Source of the DNA: Streptosporangiaceae bacterium
GTDB lineage: Bacteria; Actinomycetota; Actinomycetes; Streptosporangiales; Streptosporangiaceae
Length of the DNA stretch: 23,158 nt
Reading direction: 5' to 3'
NCBI GenBank assembly: GCA_030040475.1
Contig: JASHTQ010000450.1
Span: forward strand, 1-23,158
A model generated the notes under the pieces. The model was not told the origin of the DNA. It was given only the letters and a program-made list of their open reading frames with translations, and searched no databases. Positions 8,799 through 16,336 of the stretch are shown here, one piece after another (within the stretch, counting starts at the first letter, position 1; each line of letters opens with the position of its first letter). The translations under genes and the position numbers were made by a program.

Positions 8799-9737
8799 CT
8801 ACCCCTTCACCGAACCGACGAGAAGCCCCGCGACGAACAGCCGCTGGACGAGGACGAAAAACAGGACTACCGGCAGCGCGGCGATGGTGAGCGCCGCACA
8901 GAGCGCCGGCCAGTTCGTGGCGTACTCTCCCACCATCGTGTAAAGCGCCGGCTGGAGCGTCTGCAGCGACTTGTCCTGGATCAGCCCGTTGGACAGCATC
9001 AGGTCGTTCCACGTGAACAGCACCTGGAAGATCGCCACCGTGGCGATGCCGGGCAGGCACAACGGGATCGCGACCTTCCGGAAGATGGCCAGCTCGCTCG
9101 CACCGTCGATGCGGGCGGCATCGCGGAGCTCGGCCGGGACGAAGCGGCCGAAGAAGTTGCGCATGAGGTAGATGGCCAGCGGCACGCCGGCGCCGGTGTG
9201 AACCAGGGCGAGCCCGGTCCTGGTGTTCAGCAGGCCGAGGTCCCGCAGTTCGATGAAGGCCGGGATGAGGAAGAGCGCGGACGGAAGCAGCAGGGCGCAC
9301 ATGAGCAGGCCGAAGACCACGTTCTTGGCTGGGATCGGCAGGAACGTGAAGGCATAGCCGGCCACGCTGCTGACCACGATGACGCCCGCTACGGTCAGTG
9401 CGGTGACATACATGCTGTTCAGGAAGTTCGTGCCGATGCCCAGGGTCTCCCAGACATAGCGATAGGCGTCGAACTCAACGTGGTGCGGGAGGATCGGCCC
9501 GGTAAACACGGCTGACCGGGGCTTGAGCGAAGTCAGCACCATCCACACCAGCGGCCCGATGCAGACGGCCGCGACCGCGAGCAGGAAGCAGTACCCGACC
9601 AGCCGCCCGACCCGCCGTCTGAGGCGTCGTCTGGCTGGGCTCGCGCCCGGCGATGTGGCTGGCGGATCGCCGCGGACCTGCCCGGGCTCGTCGTCGACCG
9701 TCCCGGTACGGTCGGCGGCCCGGTTGGAGATGCTCAT
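8799..9737 (-). CDS. Carbohydrate ABC transporter permease 2 (MalG-type)
   Basis: The 312-residue inner-membrane protein has a cytoplasmic N-terminus rich in Arg/Pro, then six predicted membrane helices starting at LVGYCFLLAVAAVCIGPLVW. The EAA loop that docks the ATPase is ELRDAARIDGASELAIFRKV, followed by a conserved Pro-containing stretch. The C-terminus, LFVAGLLVGSVKG, is the usual ending of MalG-type (CUT1) permeases. ATG at 9737 overlaps the TGA of permease 1 (ATGA), showing coupling. The cognate ATPase is not encoded here; as is common in Actinobacteria, a shared MsiK-like ATPase elsewhere would drive it. Confidence 0.95.
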   Translation of the reverse strand: MSISNRAADRTGTVDDEPGQVRGDPPATSPGASPARRRLRRRVGRLVGYCFLLAVAAVCIGPLVWMVLTSLKPRSAVFTGPILPHHVEFDAYRYVWETLGIGTNFLNSMYVTALTVAGVIVVSSVAGYAFTFLPIPAKNVVFGLLMCALLLPSALFLIPAFIELRDLGLLNTRTGLALVHTGAGVPLAIYLMRNFFGRFVPAELRDAARIDGASELAIFRKVAIPLCLPGIATVAIFQVLFTWNDLMLSNGLIQDKSLQTLQPALYTMVGEYATNWPALCAALTIAALPVVLFFVLVQRLFVAGLLVGSVKG

Positions 9738-10654
9738 GCCAGCCGCTCGCGTCGCCAGATGTTTACCGCCAGGAATAGCAACGCCGCTGCGAACATCATC
9801 ACGACTCCAATAGCATCCGCGTAGCCAAATGCCGGGAATCCGCCGTTCTCCGATCCGAAAGCTAGCTGGTACAGGTATACGCCGAGGCTTTGCGACGCGT
9901 TCCCTGGGCCGCCCGATGTCATGGCGTAGATGAGATCGAACACCTTCAAGCCATTGATCAGGTTCAGCGAGACCACGAGGGTCGTGATCGCCTTCAGCGA
10001 AGGAATCGTGATGTGCCACATCAACCGCAGGCCGGACGCTCCGTCGACCCGGGCGGCTTCGTAGAGCGTCGGGTCGACGCTTTGCAGGCCCGCGTAGTAG
10101 ATGAGGAGGTAGAACCCCAGCGACTGCCATAGCGACACGACGATAAGCACGGGCAGGACCAGGCTGCTGTCGGCCAGCCAGGGCCGGGCCGCCCAGCCCA
10201 TTCCCACGTCGGCGAGCACGGTATTGACCAGGCCCCCGTTGGACTCGAGCGCTAGCTGCCAGAGCAGGCCGGTGATGGTCAGGGAGATCACCGACGGGAC
10301 GAATATCACGGTTCGCAGAATCGCGCCGCCTCGCCATTTCTGCATGAACACGATCGCGATGAGCATCGGCACAATGGCCTGCAGCACCGTGGTGCACACC
10401 GTGTAGACCAGCGTCACCCGGAGCGCCATCAGGAAGTTCGGGTCGTGGACCAGGTTAATGAAATTCGATAGACCTATATAGTGAGGAATCCCGTATCCCG
10501 GCCAATTAAAGAGACTGTAATACAGGCCGCTCACCAGCGGGTAGCCGACGAAGGCCACGAACAGGACCAGGGCCGGGAGCACGAAGGCCGCGGCTTGCGT
10601 TCGGCCCCGCAGGGTCGGCTTCGACGCGGCTCGTTCCTGCAGACGTGATGCCAT
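9734..10654 (-). CDS. Carbohydrate ABC transporter permease 1 (MalF-type)
   Basis: The 306-residue membrane protein has about six helices, beginning with AAFVLPALVLFVAFVGYPL. The EAA loop is YEAARVDGASGLRLMWHITIP, and GGPGNAS in the following stretch is typical of CUT1 MalF-type subunits. I prefer the ATG at 10654 because GAGGAAGG lies 4 nt upstream; an in-frame ATG at 10672 would add six residues but has no ribosome site. It lies downstream of the binding-protein gene, separated by a strong GC hairpin, and overlaps permease 2 by 4 nt. It would form the heterodimeric channel with permease 2 to import an oligosaccharide or monosaccharide. Confidence 0.95.
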   Translation of the reverse strand: MASRLQERAASKPTLRGRTQAAAFVLPALVLFVAFVGYPLVSGLYYSLFNWPGYGIPHYIGLSNFINLVHDPNFLMALRVTLVYTVCTTVLQAIVPMLIAIVFMQKWRGGAILRTVIFVPSVISLTITGLLWQLALESNGGLVNTVLADVGMGWAARPWLADSSLVLPVLIVVSLWQSLGFYLLIYYAGLQSVDPTLYEAARVDGASGLRLMWHITIPSLKAITTLVVSLNLINGLKVFDLIYAMTSGGPGNASQSLGVYLYQLAFGSENGGFPAFGYADAIGVVMMFAAALLFLAVNIWRRERLA

Positions 10655-10688
10655 CCGGCCTTCCTCGAGCATTCGGGGCAGGATCAGG

Positions 10689-10718
10689 CTGCCCGGCCCG
10701 GATGCGCGGGCCGGGCAG
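10689..10718. terminator. 12-bp perfect GC hairpin between binding-protein and permease genes
   Basis: CTGCCCGGCCCG (10689-10700) and CGGGCCGGGCAG (10707-10718) pair perfectly around a 6-nt loop, immediately after the binding-protein stop. There is no U-tract on the transcribed strand. In sugar ABC operons such hairpins usually protect the upstream message and reduce read-through, so that the binding protein is made in excess over the permeases. It is better described as an intercistronic stabiliser or partial terminator. Confidence 0.7.
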
Positions 10719-10723
10719 CACGC

Positions 10724-12025
10724 CTACCTCTTGAGCGCCTGGTCCACGGCGGCCTGGATGGAAGCCGCGGCCTCCTTCGGGTTCGTCTTGCCCTGCACGA
10801 TAGCGACACAAGCGTTGGAGAGTCCCTCCTCGGACCCGGGTCCGTACAGGATGTGCGGTGCTCCGAGCCCGTCGAGCAGCCACGAGGTCATGGTCTTGAC
10901 GTGCGGGTCGCTCACCGTCAAGGCCGCAGCCTTGGTCGCTGGCATGCAGTGGGCCGCGTTGAGCGTGGCTGAGTAGCGCGCCGGCTCGAAGATGAACCGG
11001 ATGAAGTCGAGGGCTTCGTCCAGGTTGGGGCTGGTTGCGCTCAGCGACAAGGAGGCGCCGGCCTGGTCGCCGGTCCAATGCGGCGCCCCGGGTTCCCAGG
11101 CCGGGTTCTGGGCTACCGAGTAGTCGAAGTTCGGCGAGCTGGCCTCGAGGTCTGCGGGTACCCAGGAGCCGTCCCACAGGAACGCTATCTTGCCCGTGCT
11201 GAGAAGTTGCTCGCCGATGGCGTACGTCACGGCCAGCAGACCCGAGCCGAAAACCCCGCCCTGCACCAGCGACTGGAACTTGTCCAGCGCCGCCACCACC
11301 GCGGGGTCGTTCCAGGTCTTACCGTCCTCCTGGGCGTCGATCTTTAGCAGCAGGGTCGGATCGTTGGAGGACTGCGTGATCAACGGGCCCACGAAGTCGG
11401 CCAGCCCGTAGCTCGGAGACGCGGAAAGGGTGAGCGGGGTCAGGCCGGCCGCCTTGATCTTCGGTGCCATCGCGATCAGGTCCGCCCAGGTTTCCGGTGG
11501 CTGTACTCCCACCTTCTCGAGCGTGGCGGGGGCGTAGAAGAGGCCGAAGGACTGGGCATTCCACCCTAGGCCGTACTGCTTCCCATTGGAGGTGAACTGG
11601 TCGTTGTCGGCCTGGAAGAACTGGTTGAGAAAGTCATCGCCCAGCGCCTTCTTCAGGTCCAGCGCAACCCCTTGCTGGCCGTAGCTGATCGCAGAGAACG
11701 AGGGCGCGAAGATGTCCGGCGTGTGCCCCGCGGCAATGGCCGCGGCCAGGGCCGGCGAGTAATCGTTCGTGTTGCCAAACGTCCTTATGTCCACCGTCGA
11801 GCCCGGGTTCGCCTTTTCGTAGGCAGGGCCAAGCGGGGAGTTGTTCGGCATGCCCTGGTCACCGAACCACGTCCAGACGGAGATGGCGTGGTTACCCGAC
11901 TTGCTCGGGGCCGTGCCGCTGCCGCTGCTGGCGCATGCCGACAGGGCCAGCGCCGATGTGGCAGCGACGCCGCCGACCTGCAGGAACTTACGGCGGCTCA
12001 GGCCGCCTGAGGTGTCATCGCTCAC
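10724..12025 (-). CDS. Extracellular sugar-binding lipoprotein of ABC transporter (Tat-type signal)
   Basis: The 433-residue protein is a family 1 (MalE-like) solute-binding protein. Its signal peptide carries a twin-arginine motif, SRRKFLQ (10-16), then a hydrophobic stretch and the lipobox LSAC with Cys31 as the lipidated residue, so it is likely exported folded and anchored outside the membrane. ISVWTWFGDQGM starts the mature fold, and Trp-rich stretches such as WNAQSFGLFY and FLWDGSW are probable sugar-stacking sites. The GTG start at 12025 has AAGGAG 6 nt upstream. It heads the leftward operon with two permeases and an oxidoreductase and is driven from the operator-controlled promoter at 12090-12118. 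The ligand is not predictable from sequence. Confidence 0.95.
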   Translation of the reverse strand: MSDDTSGGLSRRKFLQVGGVAATSALALSACASSGSGTAPSKSGNHAISVWTWFGDQGMPNNSPLGPAYEKANPGSTVDIRTFGNTNDYSPALAAAIAAGHTPDIFAPSFSAISYGQQGVALDLKKALGDDFLNQFFQADNDQFTSNGKQYGLGWNAQSFGLFYAPATLEKVGVQPPETWADLIAMAPKIKAAGLTPLTLSASPSYGLADFVGPLITQSSNDPTLLLKIDAQEDGKTWNDPAVVAALDKFQSLVQGGVFGSGLLAVTYAIGEQLLSTGKIAFLWDGSWVPADLEASSPNFDYSVAQNPAWEPGAPHWTGDQAGASLSLSATSPNLDEALDFIRFIFEPARYSATLNAAHCMPATKAAALTVSDPHVKTMTSWLLDGLGAPHILYGPGSEEGLSNACVAIVQGKTNPKEAAASIQAAVDQALKR

Positions 12026-12071
12026 TGCTGCTCCTTAACCCGCCGGACCCGCACTGGTTCGACAGGCGCCG

Positions 12072-12086
12072 AGTAATCGATTTCTG
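12072..12086 (-). promoter_or_regulatory. LacI-type operator at the transporter operon promoter
   Basis: AGTAATCGATTTCTG here is the exact reverse complement of 12215-12229. Its ATCGAT centre and AGAAATCG half-site match the lacI-1/kinase operator. Read leftward it starts 3 nt after the predicted -10 box, so a bound repressor would cover the transcription start. Confidence 0.8.
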
Positions 12087-12089
12087 AGC

Positions 12090-12118
12090 ATCTTGCCTGC
12101 GCCCAGCAGCGCTGTCAA
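12090..12118 (-). promoter_or_regulatory. Predicted promoter of the sugar ABC-transporter operon
   Basis: Read leftward, TTGACA (complement of 12113-12118) is a perfect -35 box. After 17 bp comes CAAGAT (complement of 12090-12095) as a -10 box, and 3 nt later the operator. The binding-protein GTG is about 60 bp further on, with an ideal ribosome site. Confidence 0.65.
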
Positions 12119-12181
12119 TAGCCGACTTCGCGGCCGGCCGGGCGACGAAAACCCGCAGTACCGGGTCGGTCTGGGCGCCGG

Positions 12182-12210
12182 TTGACGTTTGACTGCGGCG
12201 ACACTACCAT
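12182..12210 (+). promoter_or_regulatory. Predicted rightward promoter facing lacI-2
   Basis: TTGACG (12182-12187), 17 bp, TACCAT (12205-12210), then 4 nt to an operator identical to that of the leftward promoter. The two promoters lie back to back, their -35 boxes 63 bp apart. The first confident gene downstream is lacI-2 at 12750, giving a leader of about 530 nt, unless an intervening gene has decayed. Confidence 0.6.
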
Positions 12211-12214
12211 CTCG

Positions 12215-12229
12215 CAGAAATCGATTACT
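12215..12229 (+). promoter_or_regulatory. LacI-type operator at the rightward promoter
   Basis: CAGAAATCGATTACT is an exact inverted copy of 12072-12086; the two centres are 144 bp apart. It sits over the expected start of the rightward transcript. Paired sites at this distance would also allow a LacI tetramer to loop the DNA between them. Confidence 0.8.
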
Positions 12230-12230
12230 G

Positions 12231-12749
12231 ATGTCGGTGCGATCACGGGCGCCGACAGCGAGGGCTAGGTGGACATGAGCGAGAACGGCTCCGCGCCGGG
12301 CGCCGAGGGGCTGTCCGGGTTGATCATCGCGCGGTCGCGACCAGTCCCACCCGGGAACCCTGCCAGAGCAGCGGAGGGCGTGGCGGCGCGCGATCTCGGG
12401 CCCGGCTGGCGTAGTTCGCCTTACACACGAGAGCGTCTGCACCTACGATGCCTGCATCGACGATCAGATGAACGACGAGCCATGCGAAGTCGTGCCGCAG
12501 GATGCGCACTTCCACGCCCGTTTCCGGTGCAGCGATCCCTTGCCGTATAAGACCGAGCACGCGATCTCGCGCAACATCGCCGCCCGAGGGCACTACGCGG
12601 CCCATTGCCATCCGAGCCTGCCTGCTGCGCCTTTCCCGCTTGTCCAGATGCTGATGGCCTGGAGACCATCTAGGCATGGATAGCTACTTTCGGAAAGACC
12701 GCTTCCCTTTGGGCTGCGTTCTGAAAGGACCGCGGCCCTAGGGAGCCAT
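12231..12749 (+). other. 519-bp gap before lacI-2 with possible decayed coding remnant
   Basis: No intact gene is recognised. An ATG at 12275, preceded by an AGGTGG-like site, opens normally for about 20 codons (MSENGSAPGAEGLSGL) and then turns into rare-codon sequence. Further on, frame 3 from about 12435 to 12610 has strongly GC-biased third positions and reads like protein (Cys-rich, with CSDPLPYKTEHAISR), but has a TAG upstream and no good start except ATG 12468. This may be one gene broken by frameshifts, or just a long leader. Just before lacI-2 there are two similar stretches, GGAAAGACCGC and TGAAAGGACCGC, of unknown meaning. Confidence 0.3.
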
Positions 12750-13787
12750 ATGTCAGAGCATGAAGAGGATGCCAAGGCACGCCACCGGTCAAGGCCGGTC
12801 AGGATCAAGGACGTGGCCGAGCTGGCCTCGGTATCGGTCGCCACGGTGTCGCGGGTTCTCAACGGCGACCCCAACGTGGACGCCGAGCTGCGGGCCCGGG
12901 TCCGGGCCGCGGTCGCGCAGCTCGGCTACCGGCCTAACCGGCTGGCCAGGAACCTGCGCATGCAGCAGATGGAGGCTATCGGCATCGTCGTGCCGGACAT
13001 CGAGAACCCGCATTTCGCCGAGATGGTGCGGATCATCGAGACCACCGTCCTTCCGCTCGGGTACCGCGTGCTGGTGTGCAACACCGACGAGGACGGCGAC
13101 CGGCAGGCGGCGTGCCTGCGGATGCTGGCCGACGAGCGCGTGAGCGGAATCGTCTTGTCCGCGTCCGACCCGGCCGGCAGCATCGAGCACCTGCGCGACC
13201 TCGGCATCCCGGTCGTCTCGATCGACCGCGAGCTCAAGAACGCGGAGACCGACACGGTGGTCGCGGACAACGTGCCAGCCGTACGAGACGCCACGCAGCG
13301 GCTGATCAACGCCGGGCACCGGCGGATTGCGTTCGTCGGCGGGCGCAACGAGGTCGAGACCGGAAGCGAGCGGCAGGAAGGGTACCTGGCCGCCATCGAG
13401 GCCGCCGGGCTGGAACCGGTCCTGGCGGCCGGCGGATTCCGCCGGGACGTGGCCCAGACGGCGGTGACCGCGCTGCTGCGCAGCGCGGATCCGGTCAGTG
13501 CCCTCGTGGTGGCCAACAACCTGATGGCGCTGGGCGCCCTGGCCGCGATCCGGGAGTGCGGACTGCTTGTGCCGGACGACATCGCGGTTATCTCGGTCGA
13601 CAATCCGCCGTGGGCGGAACTGCTCGCGCCGCCGCTGACCGTACTCGCCCAGCCGATCAAGGCGATGGCGACAAGGGCCGTCGACCTGCTGACCCGCCGG
13701 ATCCGCGGGGGCCAGTTCGCGGTAGCCCGTGACGTCTACCCGCTCGAACTGATCGTTCGCGGCTCCTGCGGTACCGCCCCTGACTGA
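12750..13787 (+). CDS. LacI-family transcriptional regulator 2
   Basis: The 345-residue protein has the LacI layout: helix-turn-helix VRIKDVAELASVSVATVSRVLN near residues 17-38, hinge LARNLRMQQ, then the sugar-binding core with GIVVPDIENPHF, VVSIDREL and VANNLMALGALAAIRE. The final sugar-contact motif reads SVDNPPWAELL where lacI-1 has FDDANWATAL. ATG at 12750 has an AGGGAG ribosome site. It is followed after 37 bp by the isomerase gene and is probably co-transcribed with it from the operator-bearing promoter at 12182. The recognition helix is nearly the same as in lacI-1, so it likely binds the same AGAAATCG half-sites. The inducer is unknown. Confidence 0.93.
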   Translation: MSEHEEDAKARHRSRPVRIKDVAELASVSVATVSRVLNGDPNVDAELRARVRAAVAQLGYRPNRLARNLRMQQMEAIGIVVPDIENPHFAEMVRIIETTVLPLGYRVLVCNTDEDGDRQAACLRMLADERVSGIVLSASDPAGSIEHLRDLGIPVVSIDRELKNAETDTVVADNVPAVRDATQRLINAGHRRIAFVGGRNEVETGSERQEGYLAAIEAAGLEPVLAAGGFRRDVAQTAVTALLRSADPVSALVVANNLMALGALAAIRECGLLVPDDIAVISVDNPPWAELLAPPLTVLAQPIKAMATRAVDLLTRRIRGGQFAVARDVYPLELIVRGSCGTAPD

Positions 13788-13824
13788 CCCCACTCACTCG
13801 ACTAGCTCCCACCCTGGAGGCCCC

Positions 13825-15243
13825 ATGGCTCGCATCGCGCTCGCTACTGCTTCAGATGGCCGCGACTTCGTTCACCGGGAGGTCGGGCCCTTCGGCCTGG
13901 ACGTGCAGCGTCGGCTGGCGGCGGCGCTCAGCTCGCGCGGACATGTGGTCATCACCGGCGAGGGTGACCTCAGCTCCAACGCCGACGCCGTCCGGCTCGG
14001 CCGCGAGCTGGCCGCCGCGCGTCCCGACCTCACGCTGATCAACTATCCGGTCTGGGCGTTCCCGCACTTCTCGATCCTGTTCGCCAGTCAGGGCAGCGGG
14101 CCGCTGGCACTGTTCTCCAACGTCGATCCCCAGTATCCGGGGATGGTCGGGATGCTGGCCGCGGGCGGCGGGTTCGACCAGATCGGGCGCCGGCACAGCC
14201 GGCACTGGGGCGATCCAGCGGATCCGGCCGTGATCGGCCGGCTGAGCCAGTTGGCAGCCGCGGCGGCGGTCGCGCGGGGATTGTCGGGACAGACGTTCGG
14301 CCGGATCGGCGGGCGGCCGATGGGCATGTACACGACGGTCGCCAATACCGATCAGTGGATGTCGAAATTCGGCATCGACATCGAGGACATCGATCAGTAC
14401 GAGCTGGTGCGGCGCGGGTCGGCCGTGGATCCCGCGGTCACCAAGGCGGCCCGGCTCTGGCTTGAGAACCACGCGGCCGGGGTGCACTATGACGGCGCGA
14501 AGCTGACGCCGGACCTGCTCGAGCGGCAGATCGGCGTCTACTACGCCGCCCGCGAGCTGATCGAGGAGTGGCACCTGGATTTCTGCGGCATCAAGGGCCA
14601 GCCGGAGATGACCAACAACTGGTGCACGATGGACATCGCCGAGGCGTTCCTCAACGACCCGTACGACTGGGACGGGCCGAAGCAGCCGGTGGTGTGCTCG
14701 ACCGAGTCGGACATGGACGCGGCCCTGACCATGCAGATTCTCAAGGGCCTTTCCGGCACTCCGGCGCTGTTCGCCGACGTCCGGCACTACGAAGCCAGCC
14801 TGGACGTCTGGGATCTGTGCAACTCCGGGCAGCACGCGACCTGGTTTGCCGCCCGCAGCGACGACCCGGCGGAGAACCTGGCCAGGGTGCATCTGTATCC
14901 CGAGGTGCTCTACTTCCCGGCGGGCGGGGCGTCGGTGCACCACATCGCGGCGCCCGGCGCGATGACGTTTGCGCGGCTGACCCGCGCCGGCGGGCGCTAC
15001 CGCATGCATCTGCTGCGGGGCGACTTCGTGGAGTTCGACCAGGAAACCACCGCGCGGCTGGCCCGGCAGTCCACCTTCGAGTGGCCGCACGCGTTCGCGA
15101 GGTTCTCGGCCAGCGCCGAGGAATTCCTCAGCCGGTTCAGCGCCAACCATATTCACGCGGTGCCGGGCGACTACACGGCCGAGCTGTCCACCGTGTGCCA
15201 GTACCTCGACATCGACATCGACATCATCGGGAGCATCGGGTGA
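13825..15243 (+). CDS. L-fucose isomerase-like protein (FucI/AraA superfamily)
   Basis: This 472-residue cytosolic protein resembles the short L-fucose/D-arabinose isomerase-related family, shorter than classical FucI of about 590 residues. Metal-binding candidates are Glu294 in CSTESD and Asp318 in ADVRHY, 24 residues apart, the same spacing as Glu337 and Asp361 of E. coli FucI. A C-terminal ANHIHAV supplies the likely third ligand histidine. Such enzymes interconvert an aldose and its ketose with Mn2+ or Mg2+. ATG at 13825 has TGGAGG upstream. It follows lacI-2 by 37 bp and shares regulation with the transporter, suggesting that it isomerises the imported sugar, with the kinase at 6272 acting next. 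L-fucose, D-arabinose or another aldose is possible; no matching aldolase is in the window. Confidence 0.85.
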   Translation: MARIALATASDGRDFVHREVGPFGLDVQRRLAAALSSRGHVVITGEGDLSSNADAVRLGRELAAARPDLTLINYPVWAFPHFSILFASQGSGPLALFSNVDPQYPGMVGMLAAGGGFDQIGRRHSRHWGDPADPAVIGRLSQLAAAAAVARGLSGQTFGRIGGRPMGMYTTVANTDQWMSKFGIDIEDIDQYELVRRGSAVDPAVTKAARLWLENHAAGVHYDGAKLTPDLLERQIGVYYAARELIEEWHLDFCGIKGQPEMTNNWCTMDIAEAFLNDPYDWDGPKQPVVCSTESDMDAALTMQILKGLSGTPALFADVRHYEASLDVWDLCNSGQHATWFAARSDDPAENLARVHLYPEVLYFPAGGASVHHIAAPGAMTFARLTRAGGRYRMHLLRGDFVEFDQETTARLARQSTFEWPHAFARFSASAEEFLSRFSANHIHAVPGDYTAELSTVCQYLDIDIDIIGSIG

Positions 15244-15334
15244 GCCGGGACCGGTGGTCTGCGGGCTGACCATAATCACGGCACCAGATCCTGACCGCAA
15301 CCGCCGGGCCGGTTTCCCCGTCTCAGCTGGCAAG

Positions 15335-15353
15335 ACCTGTCCCGACGACAGGT
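15335..15353. repeat. 7-bp inverted repeat upstream of the LppP/LprE-like gene
   Basis: ACCTGTC (15335-15341) and GACAGGT (15347-15353) form a perfect hairpin or palindrome with a 5-nt spacer. No T-run follows, so it is a poor terminator for the isomerase gene; it could be an operator for the gene starting 31 bp downstream. Confidence 0.35.
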
Positions 15354-15383
15354 ATGGACGAGCTGACGTAACAGGAGGCAGCG

Positions 15384-15926
15384 ATGCCGGGGAAGCTTGC
15401 CGTTTACTGCTGCGCGCTGGTCCCCGCCGTGGCCAGCCTGTTCCTCGGCGGCGCTAACCGCCAGGTCGCGCTGGACGAGGCATACGTAGCCAGGGTGTAC
15501 GGCAATTGCGCCGCGTTCACCCCCAGCCCGCACCACTGCTCGTTCGCGGCCGTCGCGACGCCGGACCGGGCCGGCGGGCAGCTGTATGCCGTCGAGTTGC
15601 GCTACCAGACCGGTGATGACTGCTACGCCGGGATCGTCTACTTCTTTGAAGGGACCCGGTTCATCACCCGGACCAGGGCACTTCCCCCGTACAGCATCGG
15701 CGGCGTCACCCGGGTCCATGCCGACGGCGCCGGCCGGTTCACCGTCGTATACCTGGTCGACAAGAACAAGGACACCCCGTGCGCCGCGGGCGGCGATGCC
15801 GGGACCGACACCTACACCTACCGGTGGACAGGCCGGCAGATGGTCAGGCAATCCGGCACCCTGCCGCGCCCTCCCGAGGTCATCCTTGGCGCCGGAGTAA
15901 GCGGGCGGTGGCCAGCCGGTCACTGA
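15384..15926 (+). CDS. Exported LppP/LprE-family-like protein
   Basis: The 180-residue protein starts with a short hydrophobic signal segment (LAVYCCALVPAVASLFLGG, residues 5-23), so it is probably secreted or membrane-anchored. The rest resembles LppP/LprE actinobacterial lipoproteins: YFFEGTRFITRTRALPPYSI, a GAGRFTVVYLVDKNKDTPC core and a closing YRWTGRQMV strand. The cysteines near residue 9 do not form a good lipobox, and further Cys residues in the mature part may pair. The start has a perfect AGGAGG site. Function in this family is unknown. It converges with the vapC gene and overlaps it by 7 bp. Confidence 0.7.
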   Translation: MPGKLAVYCCALVPAVASLFLGGANRQVALDEAYVARVYGNCAAFTPSPHHCSFAAVATPDRAGGQLYAVELRYQTGDDCYAGIVYFFEGTRFITRTRALPPYSIGGVTRVHADGAGRFTVVYLVDKNKDTPCAAGGDAGTDTYTYRWTGRQMVRQSGTLPRPPEVILGAGVSGRWPAGH

Positions 15927-16336
15927 AGCCAGGGATCAATGATCTCGATGCCGGTGCCGTCGGAATAGGACACGTTGCGGGTCGCCAGCGCGGCGCTCTG
16001 CGACCGGCAGACGGCCGCGATCAGCGCGTCGAAGCCGGCAACCGGTTTCCCGGCCCGCTCGCGACTGCTTGCGATGACCGCGTAGTGTTCCGCGGCTGCG
16101 GTATCGACCGGCAGGACCTGGTCTGCGAAGGACGAGAAGATCTCGTCGGCCGCGGCGAGAAGGACCTGCTTCCTGCGTCCGTCTGGCAGACGGGCGATGC
16201 CGTACCGGATCTCTGCGAGCGTGACGGCTGTCGTGCGCAGCTCGCGCCTGTCCCGGTCGCGGACCCAGCTCGCGACGCCAGGCGAGGGTTCCGGGCGCAT
16301 CAGCTCGGAGACCACGTTCGTGTCGAGGATGATCAT
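15920..16336 (-). CDS. vapC: PIN-domain toxin, VapC/FitB type
   Basis: The 138-residue protein is full length for a PIN ribonuclease toxin. It starts ILDTNV with Asp5, has LAEIRYG with Glu42 and GFDALIAA with Asp103, three of the four metal-binding acids. The fourth, normally Asp in RNxxDF, is replaced: the segment reads RNVSYSDGTG, with Tyr124 at the expected Asp and Asp126 two residues later. The pattern through the C-terminal DPW is closest to FitB-like proteins. Its ATG overlaps the antitoxin TGA (ATGA). The toxin would cleave RNA when the antitoxin is degraded; the altered acidic site leaves activity uncertain. Confidence 0.92.
   Translation of the reverse strand: MIILDTNVVSELMRPEPSPGVASWVRDRDRRELRTTAVTLAEIRYGIARLPDGRRKQVLLAAADEIFSSFADQVLPVDTAAAEHYAVIASSRERAGKPVAGFDALIAAVCRSQSAALATRNVSYSDGTGIEIIDPWLQ

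Noticed and set aside
8791..9300. N-terminal extension of the oxidoreductase to 9300
   Set aside because: It lies wholly within the permease 2 gene in another frame and has no Rossmann or other motif.
13852..15333. Leftward open frame of 493 codons
   Set aside because: It is the antisense shadow of the isomerase gene, whose active-site motifs fix the true strand.
15335..15353. Rho-independent terminator for the isomerase gene
   Set aside because: The hairpin is only 7 bp and no T-run follows; kept only as an inverted repeat.
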